This document shows, piece by piece, positions 16,025 through 24,923 of a DNA stretch of 64,000 nucleotides. The stretch spans positions 1 to 64,000 of the forward strand of contig CAZCOG010000021.1 in the NCBI GenBank assembly GCA_964500445.1, read 5' to 3'. The position numbers and the translations under genes were made by a program. Each line of letters opens with the position of its first letter. Positions within the stretch are counted from its first letter, which is position 1. The notes below the pieces were generated by a model. It had not been told where the DNA came from, searched no databases, and was given only the letters and a program-made list of their open reading frames with translations. The stretch is from Persicitalea sp964500445. GTDB lineage: Bacteria; Bacteroidota; Bacteroidia; Cytophagales; Spirosomataceae.

Positions 16025-17593
16025 ATGAAACAACTGATTCCATTTTGTATTTTACTATCTCTGTTTATTTCATGTACGGCAAAAAAGCAAAATGACAAAG
16101 TAGAATTTAAGGACGTACCGGCTTCTGGGCTCTCCGGTCGGGAGCTGTCGATGGCGCACTGTGGCCGATGTCATGCCTATGTAGGTCCCGAACTACTGCC
16201 CAAAAGTAGTTGGCGGGACGTGCTCCCGGCCATGAGTCACCGGATGGGGATTTACAGCGGCGGATTCAGGCCCGATAGTTTGTTCGATGCCGCCAAAGGC
16301 GGCGCGGTGGTGCGTGCGGCCGGAATTTATCCTGAAAAGCCGACTCTAGCGAAAGAAGATTGGCAAAAAATAGAGAAGTACTACCTCGATAATGCACCTG
16401 ACAGCATCGCGCTTCCACGGCGCGAGAAGCCCATTCGAATAGGAATAAAACACTTCAAGTACCGGGAAACTTCTTTTTCCCATCGGCCTGCCCTGACCAC
16501 CATGGTCAAAATTCTGCCCGACAAGCGAGGGATCGTTTATAGTGATGGCAAGGGCGGGCGCAATATTTTGACCTTTCTGACCCCAGCGCTTCGGGAGAAC
16601 TACAGTATTCCCTTGAATTCAACGCCCATCCAGTTCTATGAAAAAGCAAATGAACAATACCTGACGACAATCGGGAACGGTGTTTTCCCAACCGATGTAT
16701 CCAATGGTACTATGCAGCGATTGGTAAAAAACGGATCGAGCTTTAAAATGGGGGACGTTGCTATTCCGAATCTGCGGCGACCCGTTTCTATGGCTTACGG
16801 CGACTTGAACAAAGATGGGTACGACGATGTAGTAGCTTGTGAATTTGGCAATGAAACCGGACAGCTGGCCTGGTATAAAAACAACGGGAGAGGCGGCTAC
16901 GACAAAAGAATTTTGCGCGAAAAACCCGGTGCAATCAAGGCCATTATCAAAGATACCAACAACGACGGGTTACCGGATATCTATGTACTCATGGCGCAGG
17001 GCGATGAAGGTATTTTTCTGTACGAAAATCAGGGAGGGGGTACTTTCCGGGAAAAGAAATTACTCTCTTTCATGCCACTTAACGGCTCTCAATATATCGA
17101 GTTGGCCGATTTCAATAAAGATGGTTTCGATGATATCGTTTATGTCTGCGGCGACAATGCCGACAAATCGCCAATTTTGAAAAACTACCACGGTATTTAC
17201 ATTTTCCTCAATGACGGAAAATCCAATTTTGAGCAGTCTTACTTCTACCAATTGAACGGGGCTTATAAAGCTATGGTACGAGATTTTGATCTGGACGGGA
17301 AGCTGGATATTGCCGCCATTTCTTTTTTCCCGGACTACCTCCGCTATCCGGAGGAAAGCTTTATCTATTTAAAAAATAAAGGGAATTTGAAATTTGACGA
17401 TTACTCATTTCCCGAAGCCTCGAAAGGACGATGGGCAGTAATGGATGCCGGGGATATGGATGGGGACGGAGATACCGATCTGGTATTGGGTTCTTTCGTG
17501 TATTTGATACCGCAAGGCGATACCACCGGACTTGGTAAAAAGTGGCTATCTACCGGGCCTTCGGTCATTGTACTGGAAAATACTACTCGATAA
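16025..17593 (+). CDS. Lipoprotein with c-type haem motif and VCBS/FG-GAP repeats
   Basis: 522 residues. The signal peptide ends in LFISC, so C17 is the lipidated Cys. A single CGRCH at 46-50 is a c-type haem attachment site in a short N-terminal cytochrome domain. From about residue 255 the protein consists of FG-GAP/VCBS-type beta-propeller repeats with calcium-binding loops: DLNKDGYDDVV, DTNNDGLPDIY, DFNKDGFDDIV, DFDLDGKLDIA, DMDGDGDTDLV. Such haem-propeller hybrids are frequent in Cytophagales and Planctomycetes, and their role is not established; electron transfer to or from an extracellular partner is a guess. Located 46 bases behind the permease gene on the same strand. Confidence 0.85.
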   Translation: MKQLIPFCILLSLFISCTAKKQNDKVEFKDVPASGLSGRELSMAHCGRCHAYVGPELLPKSSWRDVLPAMSHRMGIYSGGFRPDSLFDAAKGGAVVRAAGIYPEKPTLAKEDWQKIEKYYLDNAPDSIALPRREKPIRIGIKHFKYRETSFSHRPALTTMVKILPDKRGIVYSDGKGGRNILTFLTPALRENYSIPLNSTPIQFYEKANEQYLTTIGNGVFPTDVSNGTMQRLVKNGSSFKMGDVAIPNLRRPVSMAYGDLNKDGYDDVVACEFGNETGQLAWYKNNGRGGYDKRILREKPGAIKAIIKDTNNDGLPDIYVLMAQGDEGIFLYENQGGGTFREKKLLSFMPLNGSQYIELADFNKDGFDDIVYVCGDNADKSPILKNYHGIYIFLNDGKSNFEQSYFYQLNGAYKAMVRDFDLDGKLDIAAISFFPDYLRYPEESFIYLKNKGNLKFDDYSFPEASKGRWAVMDAGDMDGDGDTDLVLGSFVYLIPQGDTTGLGKKWLSTGPSVIVLENTTR

Positions 17594-17719
17594 GCTAGCT
17601 ACACAGTCAGCGCACTTTATCGCTCTCATTCGCCGATGTAATATTGTTGGTTTCTGTGCACACCAAGTAATTATTAGAAAAACACACCTTATTCATACAA
17701 CCTACTATCCCAACCCAAA

Positions 17720-19117
17720 ATGCAAATACAATTCCACGGCGCGGCCCGAATCGTTACCGGCAGCAAGCACCTTATTACTACCGACCTGGGTACCAATATT
17801 TTGCTGGATTGCGGCCTTTTTCAAGGAATCCAGACCGACGAACTGAACCAGAACTTCGGCTTTAATCCCGCCGAAATCGACTACCTCGTCCTCTCTCACG
17901 CCCACATCGACCACAGCGGGCTGATTCCGCGCCTGGTGAAACAGGGCTTCAAAGGGCCTATTTATTGTACGGGAGCCACGGCGGATTTGTGCCAGATTAT
18001 GCTCATGGACAGTGCCTACATTCAGGAAAAAGATGTGGACCGCATCAATAAGCGCCGCCGCCAGCAGGGCCGCGAGCAATTGGAGATGTTGTACGATTCG
18101 AAGGACGCCGAACGCGCATTGGATTTATTGAAACCCGTTCGCTACGGGCAGAACTTTCAACTCGGCAAGGACGAGGTCGATGTATTCTTTACCGATGCCG
18201 CCCACATTATCGGTAGCGCGGCGGTAAATATGAATATCAAAGACAGTGGTACTTTCAAGAAACTAACTTTCACAGGAGACATCGGGCGGCCCGAGGACAA
18301 AATCCTGCGGCATTGGGACGATTTTCCGCAGGCCGATTTTATCATCTGCGAATCTACTTACGGCGACCGCCTGCACGATAAGCAGCCCGACCTACAGGCG
18401 CACTTACAGCGCATCGTGCACAAATGTTGCGTCGAAGACCGGGGCAAGCTAATTATTCCTGCTTTCGCCATCGACCGGACGCAGGAGCTGATCTATGCCC
18501 TCGACCGCCTGTCGAGCGCGGGGCAACTACCGCGCATTCCGGTGTATATCGACAGCCCGCTGGCGATCAAAGCGACCAGGATCATGAAGAGCAACGAAGC
18601 CTATTTCAATCCCGAAATTCTGGAATACATCGAGCGCGACGGCGACGCCTTCGCCTTTCCATACCTGCACTACGTATCGGACGTGGCCGATTCGAAAGCC
18701 ATCAACGATCGCGACGAACCTTGTATCATCATTTCGGCCTCGGGCATGGCTGAAGCCGGGCGGGTGAAGCACCACATCAAAAACAATATCGAGAAACCCA
18801 CGACCACTATTCTGTTCGTGGGCTATGCCGCGCCCCATACGCTGGCGGGTCAACTGAAAAATGGCGAGAAAAACGTCAGGATTTTTGGGCAGGATTTTGA
18901 AGTGAAAGCGAATATCCAGTCCCTAGAATCTTTCTCCGCCCATGGCGACTACAACGAAATGATCGACTTTCTTTCCTGTCAGGATGCGTCACGGGTAAGT
19001 CAACTTTTCCTCGTTCACGGCGAGTACGACACCCAGGCGGCTTTCAAATTAAAGCTCCAGCGGGAAGGTTTCGACCATATCCACATCCCGGAAATGCACG
19101 AGCGGGTAGTAGTGTAG
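17720..19117 (+). CDS. Beta-CASP MBL-fold RNA hydrolase
   Basis: 465 residues. The N-terminal metallo-beta-lactamase domain has motif 2 HAHIDH at 60-65, preceded by LLDCGLFQG (motif 1 region). Motif 3 is DAAHIIGSA and motif 4 lies in FTGDIGRPEDKIL. The inserted beta-CASP domain follows, then the C-terminal RNA-specificity region with SASGMAEAGRVKHHIKNN and SFSAHGDYNEMIDF. This is the bacterial CPSF73-like group, with endo- or 5'-exoribonuclease activity using two zinc ions. Many Bacteroidota have it beside the unrelated RNase J/G. Single gene; the 126 bases before it contain low-complexity CACTTTATCGCTCTC-type sequence. Confidence 0.9.
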   Translation: MQIQFHGAARIVTGSKHLITTDLGTNILLDCGLFQGIQTDELNQNFGFNPAEIDYLVLSHAHIDHSGLIPRLVKQGFKGPIYCTGATADLCQIMLMDSAYIQEKDVDRINKRRRQQGREQLEMLYDSKDAERALDLLKPVRYGQNFQLGKDEVDVFFTDAAHIIGSAAVNMNIKDSGTFKKLTFTGDIGRPEDKILRHWDDFPQADFIICESTYGDRLHDKQPDLQAHLQRIVHKCCVEDRGKLIIPAFAIDRTQELIYALDRLSSAGQLPRIPVYIDSPLAIKATRIMKSNEAYFNPEILEYIERDGDAFAFPYLHYVSDVADSKAINDRDEPCIIISASGMAEAGRVKHHIKNNIEKPTTTILFVGYAAPHTLAGQLKNGEKNVRIFGQDFEVKANIQSLESFSAHGDYNEMIDFLSCQDASRVSQLFLVHGEYDTQAAFKLKLQREGFDHIHIPEMHERVVV

Positions 19118-19177
19118 GTTGTTGAGTTGTTTAAATGTCGGCCACTTTGTCGCTCTGTGGCTTTGTCACTTTGCCAC

Positions 19178-19762
19178 TTATTGCAGCTTCTTGATTACCT
19201 CTTTCTTATCAAAAAGTACCCGCCAGACGGCGAAGGGTAGTTTTTGATCGGGGAAGCATTCCTTACAAATAGGACTACTCTTGGGAACGGGAGCGTTGTA
19301 CACCAGCAAGGTGTCGTTGAGTTTCTGGACGTTGTCGAATTGCGGGAGATCCTTTTCCGCGTTATAGACATAAGCGCTCAGCAATTCGCGCTCTTTGGGG
19401 GCCAGTGTGGGATTTTCGGGACCCAGCACGCCCAGAAGCTGGATTTTAACTCCGTACTGATTCTCGATGGCAGCGATGATTGGTACATGCCCCAGATTAG
19501 CGCAGTACTTCAGCGCCTCGTCGGGATGCTGTGCCAGTTCTTTTCCCAGTCCTTTTTGGATAATGACGGCCATTTCCTTGCCCCATTCGTCCACTGCCGC
19601 CACGAGTTGGGCGTCGGTAACGCGCTTTATTTTTGAGCCCGCCATTTCCTCTTTCAAAGCCTTGGATTGGTTGATGCGGTTGTCGGTATTGCATCCTCCA
19701 ACTGCCAATACCAGCAATATCAGGATAGACGATAAAAATGGATTCAGGTTTTTCACTTTCAT
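19178..19762 (-). CDS. DUF3365 (c-type haem family) lipoprotein
   Basis: 194 residues from ATG at 19762. The frame stays open to 19912, but only the start at MKVKNLNPFLSSILILLVLAVGGC gives a proper lipoprotein signal (VGGC). The domain matches DUF3365/Tll0287-like: IKRVTDAQLVAAVDEWGK, DEALKYCANLGHVPI and, near the C-terminus, a CKEC pair (SSPICKECFPDQKLPFAVWRV). In related proteins a CxxCH haem site lies in this region; here the residue after the second Cys is Phe, so covalent haem attachment is doubtful and may be lost. Function unknown, possibly a periplasmic sensor domain without a kinase. Convergent with the MBL gene. Confidence 0.75.
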   Translation of the reverse strand: MKVKNLNPFLSSILILLVLAVGGCNTDNRINQSKALKEEMAGSKIKRVTDAQLVAAVDEWGKEMAVIIQKGLGKELAQHPDEALKYCANLGHVPIIAAIENQYGVKIQLLGVLGPENPTLAPKERELLSAYVYNAEKDLPQFDNVQKLNDTLLVYNAPVPKSSPICKECFPDQKLPFAVWRVLFDKKEVIKKLQ

Positions 19763-19838
19763 AATAATATTTGCAGGACGATGAATTAATCTGACGCCGA
19801 ACCGCTGATTCACAAAATATTCCAGCCACGAAATTACG

Positions 19839-19846
19839 TATCTTTG
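19839..19846 (+). promoter_or_regulatory. Putative -7 promoter element of prfA
   Basis: TATCTTTG is an exact TAnnTTTG match, followed by GCGCCC and a 149-base leader up to the prfA ATG at 19995. No good -33 element was found at 19 bases. Confidence 0.5.
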
Positions 19847-19994
19847 CGCCCCCAAACGACTACGGAAATACTTATGATAGTACAGATGTTCTTTAAATAA
19901 CCTTTTCATCAAATATCTGTTCGGCTAACGGCTATGTACAGAATACGCCGACAATCCAAAGTCTAGAATCCAGAATCTAATATCAAATTTCCCA

Positions 19995-21068
19995 ATGCAA
20001 GATAAATTAGAAGCCATTAAAGAACGATTTCACGAGGTAGGCCAGCAAATCATCCAGCCCGAAGTGGTTAACGATATGCAACGATATACCAAGCTAAGTA
20101 AGGAATATAGTGATCTGGAAAAGGTCGTGAAACAATATGATGCTTACCAGAAAATCCTGAAAGATATTGCCGGAGCCAGGGAGCTCGTCAACACCGAGAA
20201 AGACCCGGAGATGCGCGAAATGGCCAAAGAAGAGCTCAACGAACTTCAGCCTCAACAAGAGGCCATGGAATCAGCATTAAAGGAAATGCTGATTCCCAAA
20301 GATCCCAACGACAGTCGTAACAGCATCCTGGAAGTCAGGGCGGGAACGGGCGGTGATGAAGCGGCCATTTTTGCGGGAGACCTGTTCAGGATGTACCAGC
20401 GTTTTTGTGAAAAAATGGGTTGGCGACTCTCTATCCTCGACTTTACCGAAGGTACTAACGGTGGCTACAAGGAGATTGTGAGCAAAGTGGAGGGAGAAGA
20501 CGTATACGGTAAGCTCAAATACGAGTCGGGTGTTCACCGCGTGCAGCGCGTCCCGGCTACCGAGTCGCAGGGACGGGTACATACTTCCGCCGCGACGGTG
20601 GCCGTACTACCGGAGGCCGAGGAGGTCGATGTGGAAATCAATATGAACGACGTGCGCGTGGACACCTTCAACTCTTCCGGCGCGGGCGGACAGTCGGTAA
20701 ATACGACTTACTCCGCCGTGCGACTCACGCATATACCGTCCGGTTTGGTGGTAAGTTGCCAGGATGAGCGCTCACAGCTCAAAAATAAGGCAAAAGCCCT
20801 GGAAGTGCTACGCACGCGCCTGTATGAAATTGAGCTGAAAAAGCATAATGACGCCATCAGCTCGCAAAGGCTTTCCATGGTTGGTAGTGGCGACCGCTCC
20901 GACAAGATACGTACTTACAACTACCCCCAAAGCCGGGTAACGGATCACCGTATTGGCTACACGGTGTATAACCTGCCGACTGTTATGGAAGGCGAAATCG
21001 GAGAATTCATTGAGCAACTGCGCATCGCCGAAAACGCTGAAAGAATGCAGGAGGGGGAAACGGTGTAG
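19995..21068 (+). CDS. prfA: Peptide chain release factor 1
   Basis: 357 residues, normal RF1 length. Recognises UAA and UAG stop codons on the ribosome. The anticodon-like tripeptide PxT is PAT at 187-189 (HRVQRVPATESQGRVHTS), which distinguishes RF1 from RF2 (SPF). The catalytic GGQ is at 231-233 (GAGGQSVNTT), where the Gln is methylated by PrmC. The N-terminal domain is the usual coiled region. The UAG stop at 21066-21068 overlaps the first base of a seven-copy 8-base tandem repeat. Stands alone, 149-base leader after a TATCTTTG element. Confidence 0.97.
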   Translation: MQDKLEAIKERFHEVGQQIIQPEVVNDMQRYTKLSKEYSDLEKVVKQYDAYQKILKDIAGARELVNTEKDPEMREMAKEELNELQPQQEAMESALKEMLIPKDPNDSRNSILEVRAGTGGDEAAIFAGDLFRMYQRFCEKMGWRLSILDFTEGTNGGYKEIVSKVEGEDVYGKLKYESGVHRVQRVPATESQGRVHTSAATVAVLPEAEEVDVEINMNDVRVDTFNSSGAGGQSVNTTYSAVRLTHIPSGLVVSCQDERSQLKNKAKALEVLRTRLYEIELKKHNDAISSQRLSMVGSGDRSDKIRTYNYPQSRVTDHRIGYTVYNLPTVMEGEIGEFIEQLRIAENAERMQEGETV

Positions 21069-21123
21069 AGTTTAAGAGTTTAAGAGTTTAAGAGTTTAAG
21101 AGTTTAAGAGTTTAAGAGTTTAA
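21068..21123. repeat. Tandem repeat, 8-base unit GAGTTTAA x 7
   Basis: Seven perfect copies of GAGTTTAA in a row, beginning at the last base of the prfA stop codon and followed by a partial GAGA. Perfect identity suggests recent slippage expansion or active maintenance. Not CRISPR: there are no spacers. Confidence 0.95.
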
Positions 21124-21175
21124 GAGAAAACTAGCATTGCCTTTCTCCTACTCATGAGCTTCAAACTACTTTAAA

Positions 21176-21742
21176 TTACTTTCCCCCAAACGTCTGCGGG
21201 TAGGTGTCGGCTTTGTACTTCTCGAAGGCAATATTCTTGTAATAGTCTCCGCCGAAGAAAGTAATTATTTCGTGGAATTCTTTGGCTTTCAGGTAGCCAG
21301 GCAACGGTTGAATCATGTGTAGTTGCTCGTCCAGAAACACCGTGCTCGGGTAACTCAGCTTGTTCTGCAAAAGGCTGGCCGCAAACTCGTGAACGCCACT
21401 GTTGCCCTGCTGGACAAACTTAAATTTCTGACCGCCCAATGTGACTTCTTCGCGTTGCTCGGCGTTGAATTTTACCGGATAATAGTGCTTGTTAATATAC
21501 TCCACCACCTTCGGGTCAGTATAGGTTTCGCGATCCATCACCTTACACCAGCCACACCAGTCAGTATACACGTCGATCAGAATTTTACGCGGCTCCTGCT
21601 GATTGAGCGCGAAGGCCTGCTCCACCGTCAGCCACTCGATTTTGGCGGGTTTCTCGCGCGGTACGTAGGTTTCAGAACGTAGCGCGGTGAAAAGGAATAT
21701 GAGGGTGATGGCCAGGACGGCACCGACGAAAAGACGTATCAT
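21176..21742 (-). CDS. Thioredoxin-fold protein, membrane-anchored
   Basis: 188 residues. One N-terminal hydrophobic helix (residues 3-20) is a membrane anchor or signal. The thioredoxin domain has CGWC at 63-66 in IDVYTDWCGWCKVMDRETY, the DUF255/thioredoxin_7-like form in which a Lys follows the second Cys. The cis-Pro is in LSYPSTVFLDE. It likely reduces or isomerises disulfides in the periplasm. About 165 bases upstream lies the SorA-like gene on the same strand; cotranscription is possible but not evident. Confidence 0.85.
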   Translation of the reverse strand: MIRLFVGAVLAITLIFLFTALRSETYVPREKPAKIEWLTVEQAFALNQQEPRKILIDVYTDWCGWCKVMDRETYTDPKVVEYINKHYYPVKFNAEQREEVTLGGQKFKFVQQGNSGVHEFAASLLQNKLSYPSTVFLDEQLHMIQPLPGYLKAKEFHEIITFFGGDYYKNIAFEKYKADTYPQTFGGK

Positions 21743-21906
21743 TTTTTGAATGATGAGTTATAAATGATGAATGATAAGGGGCGTGGCGGTTGATGAATTT
21801 CAGAGTGCAATGCCTTCACAACGAGATTCTACCAAAAAACGTGCCGAATACGGCCATCCCATATTAAGTCATTTCAAACGCACACCGTTTTTCCTTTCCT
21901 CCTCTT

Positions 21907-23136
21907 CTAAACTACCTTCACCGCAATCCGGTGACAGGCATTATTGATATAGCCCTTCGGATTCCAGGCGGGAATGACCATCGGCTGCGATTTGCCTTCG
22001 GTGTCGGTGGCTTTGGCCCAGACTTCGTAGTAGCCAGGACCGGGTAGTTTCACCTCCGCCGTCCAGTGCTGCCACGCCAAACGATTTTTGGGCTTTTTCA
22101 AATCGCATTTCTGCCAGGTACTTCCGTAATCCACCGAAACCATCATTTCTTTCACCGCCAGGTCGCCCGCCCAGGCGTGGCCCCGCAGTTCCAGCCTTTG
22201 GCCCGTTTCCAGAATCGCGCCCGAGCGCGGGTAGGTAATCAGCGATTTCACGGGCATGGATTCGATGATTTTCATATCCTCGTCTGGTACTTTGGCCCCC
22301 GGCTCCACGGGATAAGCCGGCACTCGGTAGCTGTCACCGCCCATTTTCTCGCCGTCGTGCACGATGTTTCTGATCGAAATCCGGTTGAGCCACTTGCCCG
22401 AGGTAGAAGCGGGCCACCCACCAATGACCAGCCGTAGCGGAGGACCGTGCATGATGGGAATATCCTGTCCGTTCAGGGCCCAGGCCAGCAGCGTTTCATC
22501 TTCCAGGGCCTTGCGCATCGGTACTCCGCGCGAAATAGGGTCTTTTTTGGGGTCGCCGCTGAGGTGAGTATCGTTGCCGTAATAGCCGATATAAACCGCA
22601 TCCGGCTTAATGCCCACACTCTCCAACACATCGCGCAGTCGTACGCCCGTCCATTCGGCGCAGCTTACCGCGCCCTCGCTCCACTGATTTCCCGAAGCAG
22701 GGGGATTATAGCCATTACGCCCGTTACCGCCGCATTCCAGTGTCAGTTGGTAGGTGTAGGTCTTGAATTTTGTTTTCAAATCCTGCATCGTGAAGGTTTT
22801 TTTCGCCTTTGCCGATTCACCGTCAATGGTTAGTGTCCACGTTTTCAGGTCGATGTCAACCGGCGGGTTGCCGTTGTTGCGGATAAACATTTTGTCGGCG
22901 GGCGTCACGGTATCGTCCAGCAGGTGAGCGGGCGTTTCCACATTCCAGGGGCGGTCACTAAGCACAATAAGGTTCTTGTCCTTCCCGGCGGGCAATTCGC
23001 CACCTTCCAGGGCGAGCGGCGTGAAATATCTGGGCATTTTATCTGCAAAGGCTACCTCCGTTCCCAGCGCGGCGGTCAGCGAAGCCAGCACGCTTTTTTT
23101 CAAAAAGCCCCGGCGATCGTGAAATGATTTTTTCAT
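21907..23136 (-). CDS. Sulfite-oxidase-family molybdopterin enzyme (SorA-like), Tat-exported
   Basis: 409 residues from ATG at 23136; an upstream in-frame start at 23187 would spoil the leader. The N-terminus MKKSFHDRRGFLKKS is a twin-arginine signal, needed because the Mo cofactor is inserted before export. Moco is bound through the Cys of TLECGGNGRNGY. The oxidoreductase domain continues through IPIMHGPPLRLVIGGWPASTSGKWL, and the C-terminal Mo-co dimerisation domain begins near SLITYPRSGAILETG. Likely oxidises sulfite to sulfate in the periplasm; no cytochrome partner (SorB) is adjacent. Nitrate-reductase-like or other sulfite-oxidase homologues remain possible. Confidence 0.88.
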   Translation of the reverse strand: MKKSFHDRRGFLKKSVLASLTAALGTEVAFADKMPRYFTPLALEGGELPAGKDKNLIVLSDRPWNVETPAHLLDDTVTPADKMFIRNNGNPPVDIDLKTWTLTIDGESAKAKKTFTMQDLKTKFKTYTYQLTLECGGNGRNGYNPPASGNQWSEGAVSCAEWTGVRLRDVLESVGIKPDAVYIGYYGNDTHLSGDPKKDPISRGVPMRKALEDETLLAWALNGQDIPIMHGPPLRLVIGGWPASTSGKWLNRISIRNIVHDGEKMGGDSYRVPAYPVEPGAKVPDEDMKIIESMPVKSLITYPRSGAILETGQRLELRGHAWAGDLAVKEMMVSVDYGSTWQKCDLKKPKNRLAWQHWTAEVKLPGPGYYEVWAKATDTEGKSQPMVIPAWNPKGYINNACHRIAVKVV

Positions 23137-23347
23137 GAATAAAAAACGCAAATGCGAGTGATTTCTTTCAATTGAGCAAGGTACCAATGGTTTTTACAAA
23201 CCCCAAAAACCACCCGTTCCATTCCACACAATCCCGCTCAACTAAACTAATTGCCTCAACTTTTGCTTATAATTAGAATGTTGAAATCTGCTTTTTAAAA
23301 CAACCTCCAATGGATAAACATAGCATTGTTCATTGTGTACTGAATAA

Positions 23348-23872
23348 ATGATAACCATCGTCGCCGGCACTAATCGCCCGCTTTCCAAGACCATCGAGGT
23401 TGCTCTTTTTTACCAAAACCTCCTGCAAAGCCACCAAACTACCAGCCAAATACTGGACTTGGCCGACCTGCCCGATGATTTTGTGTTCTCGGCTCTCTAT
23501 AATAATGTAGGCCAAAACGATAGCTTCAACGCCTTGCACGATATCATGGCGGGTTCGGATAAATTCGTCTTCATCGTGCCGGAGTACAACAATTCTTTTC
23601 CCGGCGTACTTAAGGCCTTCATAGACGGAATGAGTTACCCGAGCGTGCTGACAAATAGAAAATGTGCCCTTGTCGGAATTTCGGATGGTGTACAGGGCAA
23701 TGCTTTGGGGCTAAGCCACCTCACTGATGTGCTAAACTACCTTGGCATGAATGTGCTGGCGCAGAAAGTGCGGATTCCCTTCATGAAGAAGAACTTCGCG
23801 GATGGCAAGATCAAAGACGCCTTCATCGATAAGCTCATCGACGAGCAAGCGAAACTGTTGCTACGGTTTTAA
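23348..23872 (+). CDS. NAD(P)H-dependent FMN reductase family protein
   Basis: 174 residues, flavodoxin-like fold. ITIVAGTNRPLSKT at 2-15 is the FMN-phosphate loop (usually GSxRxxS; here GTNRPLS). IVPEYNNSFPGVLKAFIDGMSY is the family-typical PEYN motif that contacts the flavin ring. Related enzymes reduce quinones, azo compounds or free FMN using NAD(P)H. Cytosolic. It converges with the CPBP gene, whose stop codon overlaps its own (23869-23872). No partner gene suggests the acceptor. Confidence 0.88.
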   Translation: MITIVAGTNRPLSKTIEVALFYQNLLQSHQTTSQILDLADLPDDFVFSALYNNVGQNDSFNALHDIMAGSDKFVFIVPEYNNSFPGVLKAFIDGMSYPSVLTNRKCALVGISDGVQGNALGLSHLTDVLNYLGMNVLAQKVRIPFMKKNFADGKIKDAFIDKLIDEQAKLLLRF

Positions 23873-24621
23873 AAAAGTCTGTTCCGACGACTGGTGCGCC
23901 AGAAAAACCAGACAATGCTCGCTACGATGACAAGTGAATAATCCCTTATCTCTGACCGCCCGACGAGCATCCAGGAATTGTTGTAGAAGGCGTGAAACAA
24001 CGTGACGAAAGCTAGATTCCGGGTGGCATAATACACAAAAAAATAGGCGGCCCCCATTGTAAATGGACTCCACAACGACCACAGCGGATTGTGGTACTGC
24101 CACAGGTAGGCCGGAATATGCGTGGCCGTAAAAAAGACTAATACCGCCAGAAACAGCAGTAACGTCCGCTGCCGCGAGAGGCGTAGGCTCTCCGCCAGAC
24201 GGACAGGCAGGTAGCGAAACAGGTACTCCTCGATGAGTGCTCCCGGCAAAGAATTGAGCAGGAAAATAGGAAGAAAACGGCCAAAGCCGTTCGTAGAAAC
24301 GATTCGCTGAAACTCCCCCGGGAGCCGCAAAATCAAGAAAGCATTGGCCACCAGCCACACCAGCAAACCAATAGCCGGTCCCCGTAGCCAGTCCTGTACC
24401 TTAAAAGGCTGGCGGAGCCAACGCCGATCAGCGTACTTTTTTACCAAGAAATAAATAAGTACCGCCTGGATGCTGTATACCATCAAGCCGAGCCCGATCA
24501 GTGGCCACTTATTGGCCGAAGACCGAAGGGGATCGATGATTTTGAAATAAAATAGCAGATTGGCCAGCAAGGCGAACAGGCCGTTGGCCAATAGAATGAC
24601 CCACAATTGCCAGGTTTTCAT
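23869..24621 (-). CDS. CPBP-family intramembrane metalloprotease
   Basis: 250 residues from ATG at 24621, about seven membrane helices. The CPBP (Abi/CAAX protease-like) motifs are ALIEEYLFRYLP (EExxxR), the histidine of THIPAYLW and LFHAFYNNSW (the second His plus Asn). These glutamic intramembrane proteases are related to Rce1; bacterial members are linked to bacteriocin immunity or prenyl-like processing, but the role here is unknown. The frame extends to 24801, yet a promoter (24701-24730) lies inside that extension, so I take the inner ATG, directly before the first helix. Confidence 0.82.
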   Translation of the reverse strand: MKTWQLWVILLANGLFALLANLLFYFKIIDPLRSSANKWPLIGLGLMVYSIQAVLIYFLVKKYADRRWLRQPFKVQDWLRGPAIGLLVWLVANAFLILRLPGEFQRIVSTNGFGRFLPIFLLNSLPGALIEEYLFRYLPVRLAESLRLSRQRTLLLFLAVLVFFTATHIPAYLWQYHNPLWSLWSPFTMGAAYFFVYYATRNLAFVTLFHAFYNNSWMLVGRSEIRDYSLVIVASIVWFFWRTSRRNRLF

Positions 24622-24700
24622 CCCGGGGGAAATAGAGGTACTTTCCAGTGTGGGTGGTTCCAGATTGTGGGGTGATTCGATGGCGGTAGTCGTTTTTCGG

Positions 24701-24730
24701 TAAAGATAAGGGAGCTCGGCTAATTGACAA
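24701..24730 (-). promoter_or_regulatory. Promoter of the CPBP gene
   Basis: On the minus strand TTG (24730-24728), 19 bases, then TATCTTTA (24708-24701): exact spacing for the Bacteroidota sigma-A promoter and 7 of 8 for TAnnTTTG. The start site would be near 24695, 75 bases before the ATG at 24621. Confidence 0.6.
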
Positions 24731-24923
24731 TTAGGACTTTTATCTGGAAAAAATGTGGATGAAAACAAAGCTATTACCTGGTCAGCAGCGACCTCGCTCA
24801 TCCATTTTAAGCTTTATAGTTATTGTTGCTAGTTCGACCGCGAACTAATAGGCTTACTTTAGCAGCGCATTAGTCTGGAAATCGTAGATTCGTGCGAAAA
24901 ATATTTTGCACAAAAAAAGACCC

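Noticed and set aside
21068..21123. CRISPR-like array
   Set aside because: Direct tandem 8-mers without spacers and without cas genes.
24622..24801. N-terminal extension of the CPBP protease by 60 codons
   Set aside because: A well-spaced TTG-N19-TATCTTTA promoter lies inside it, and the segment has no membrane-protein character.
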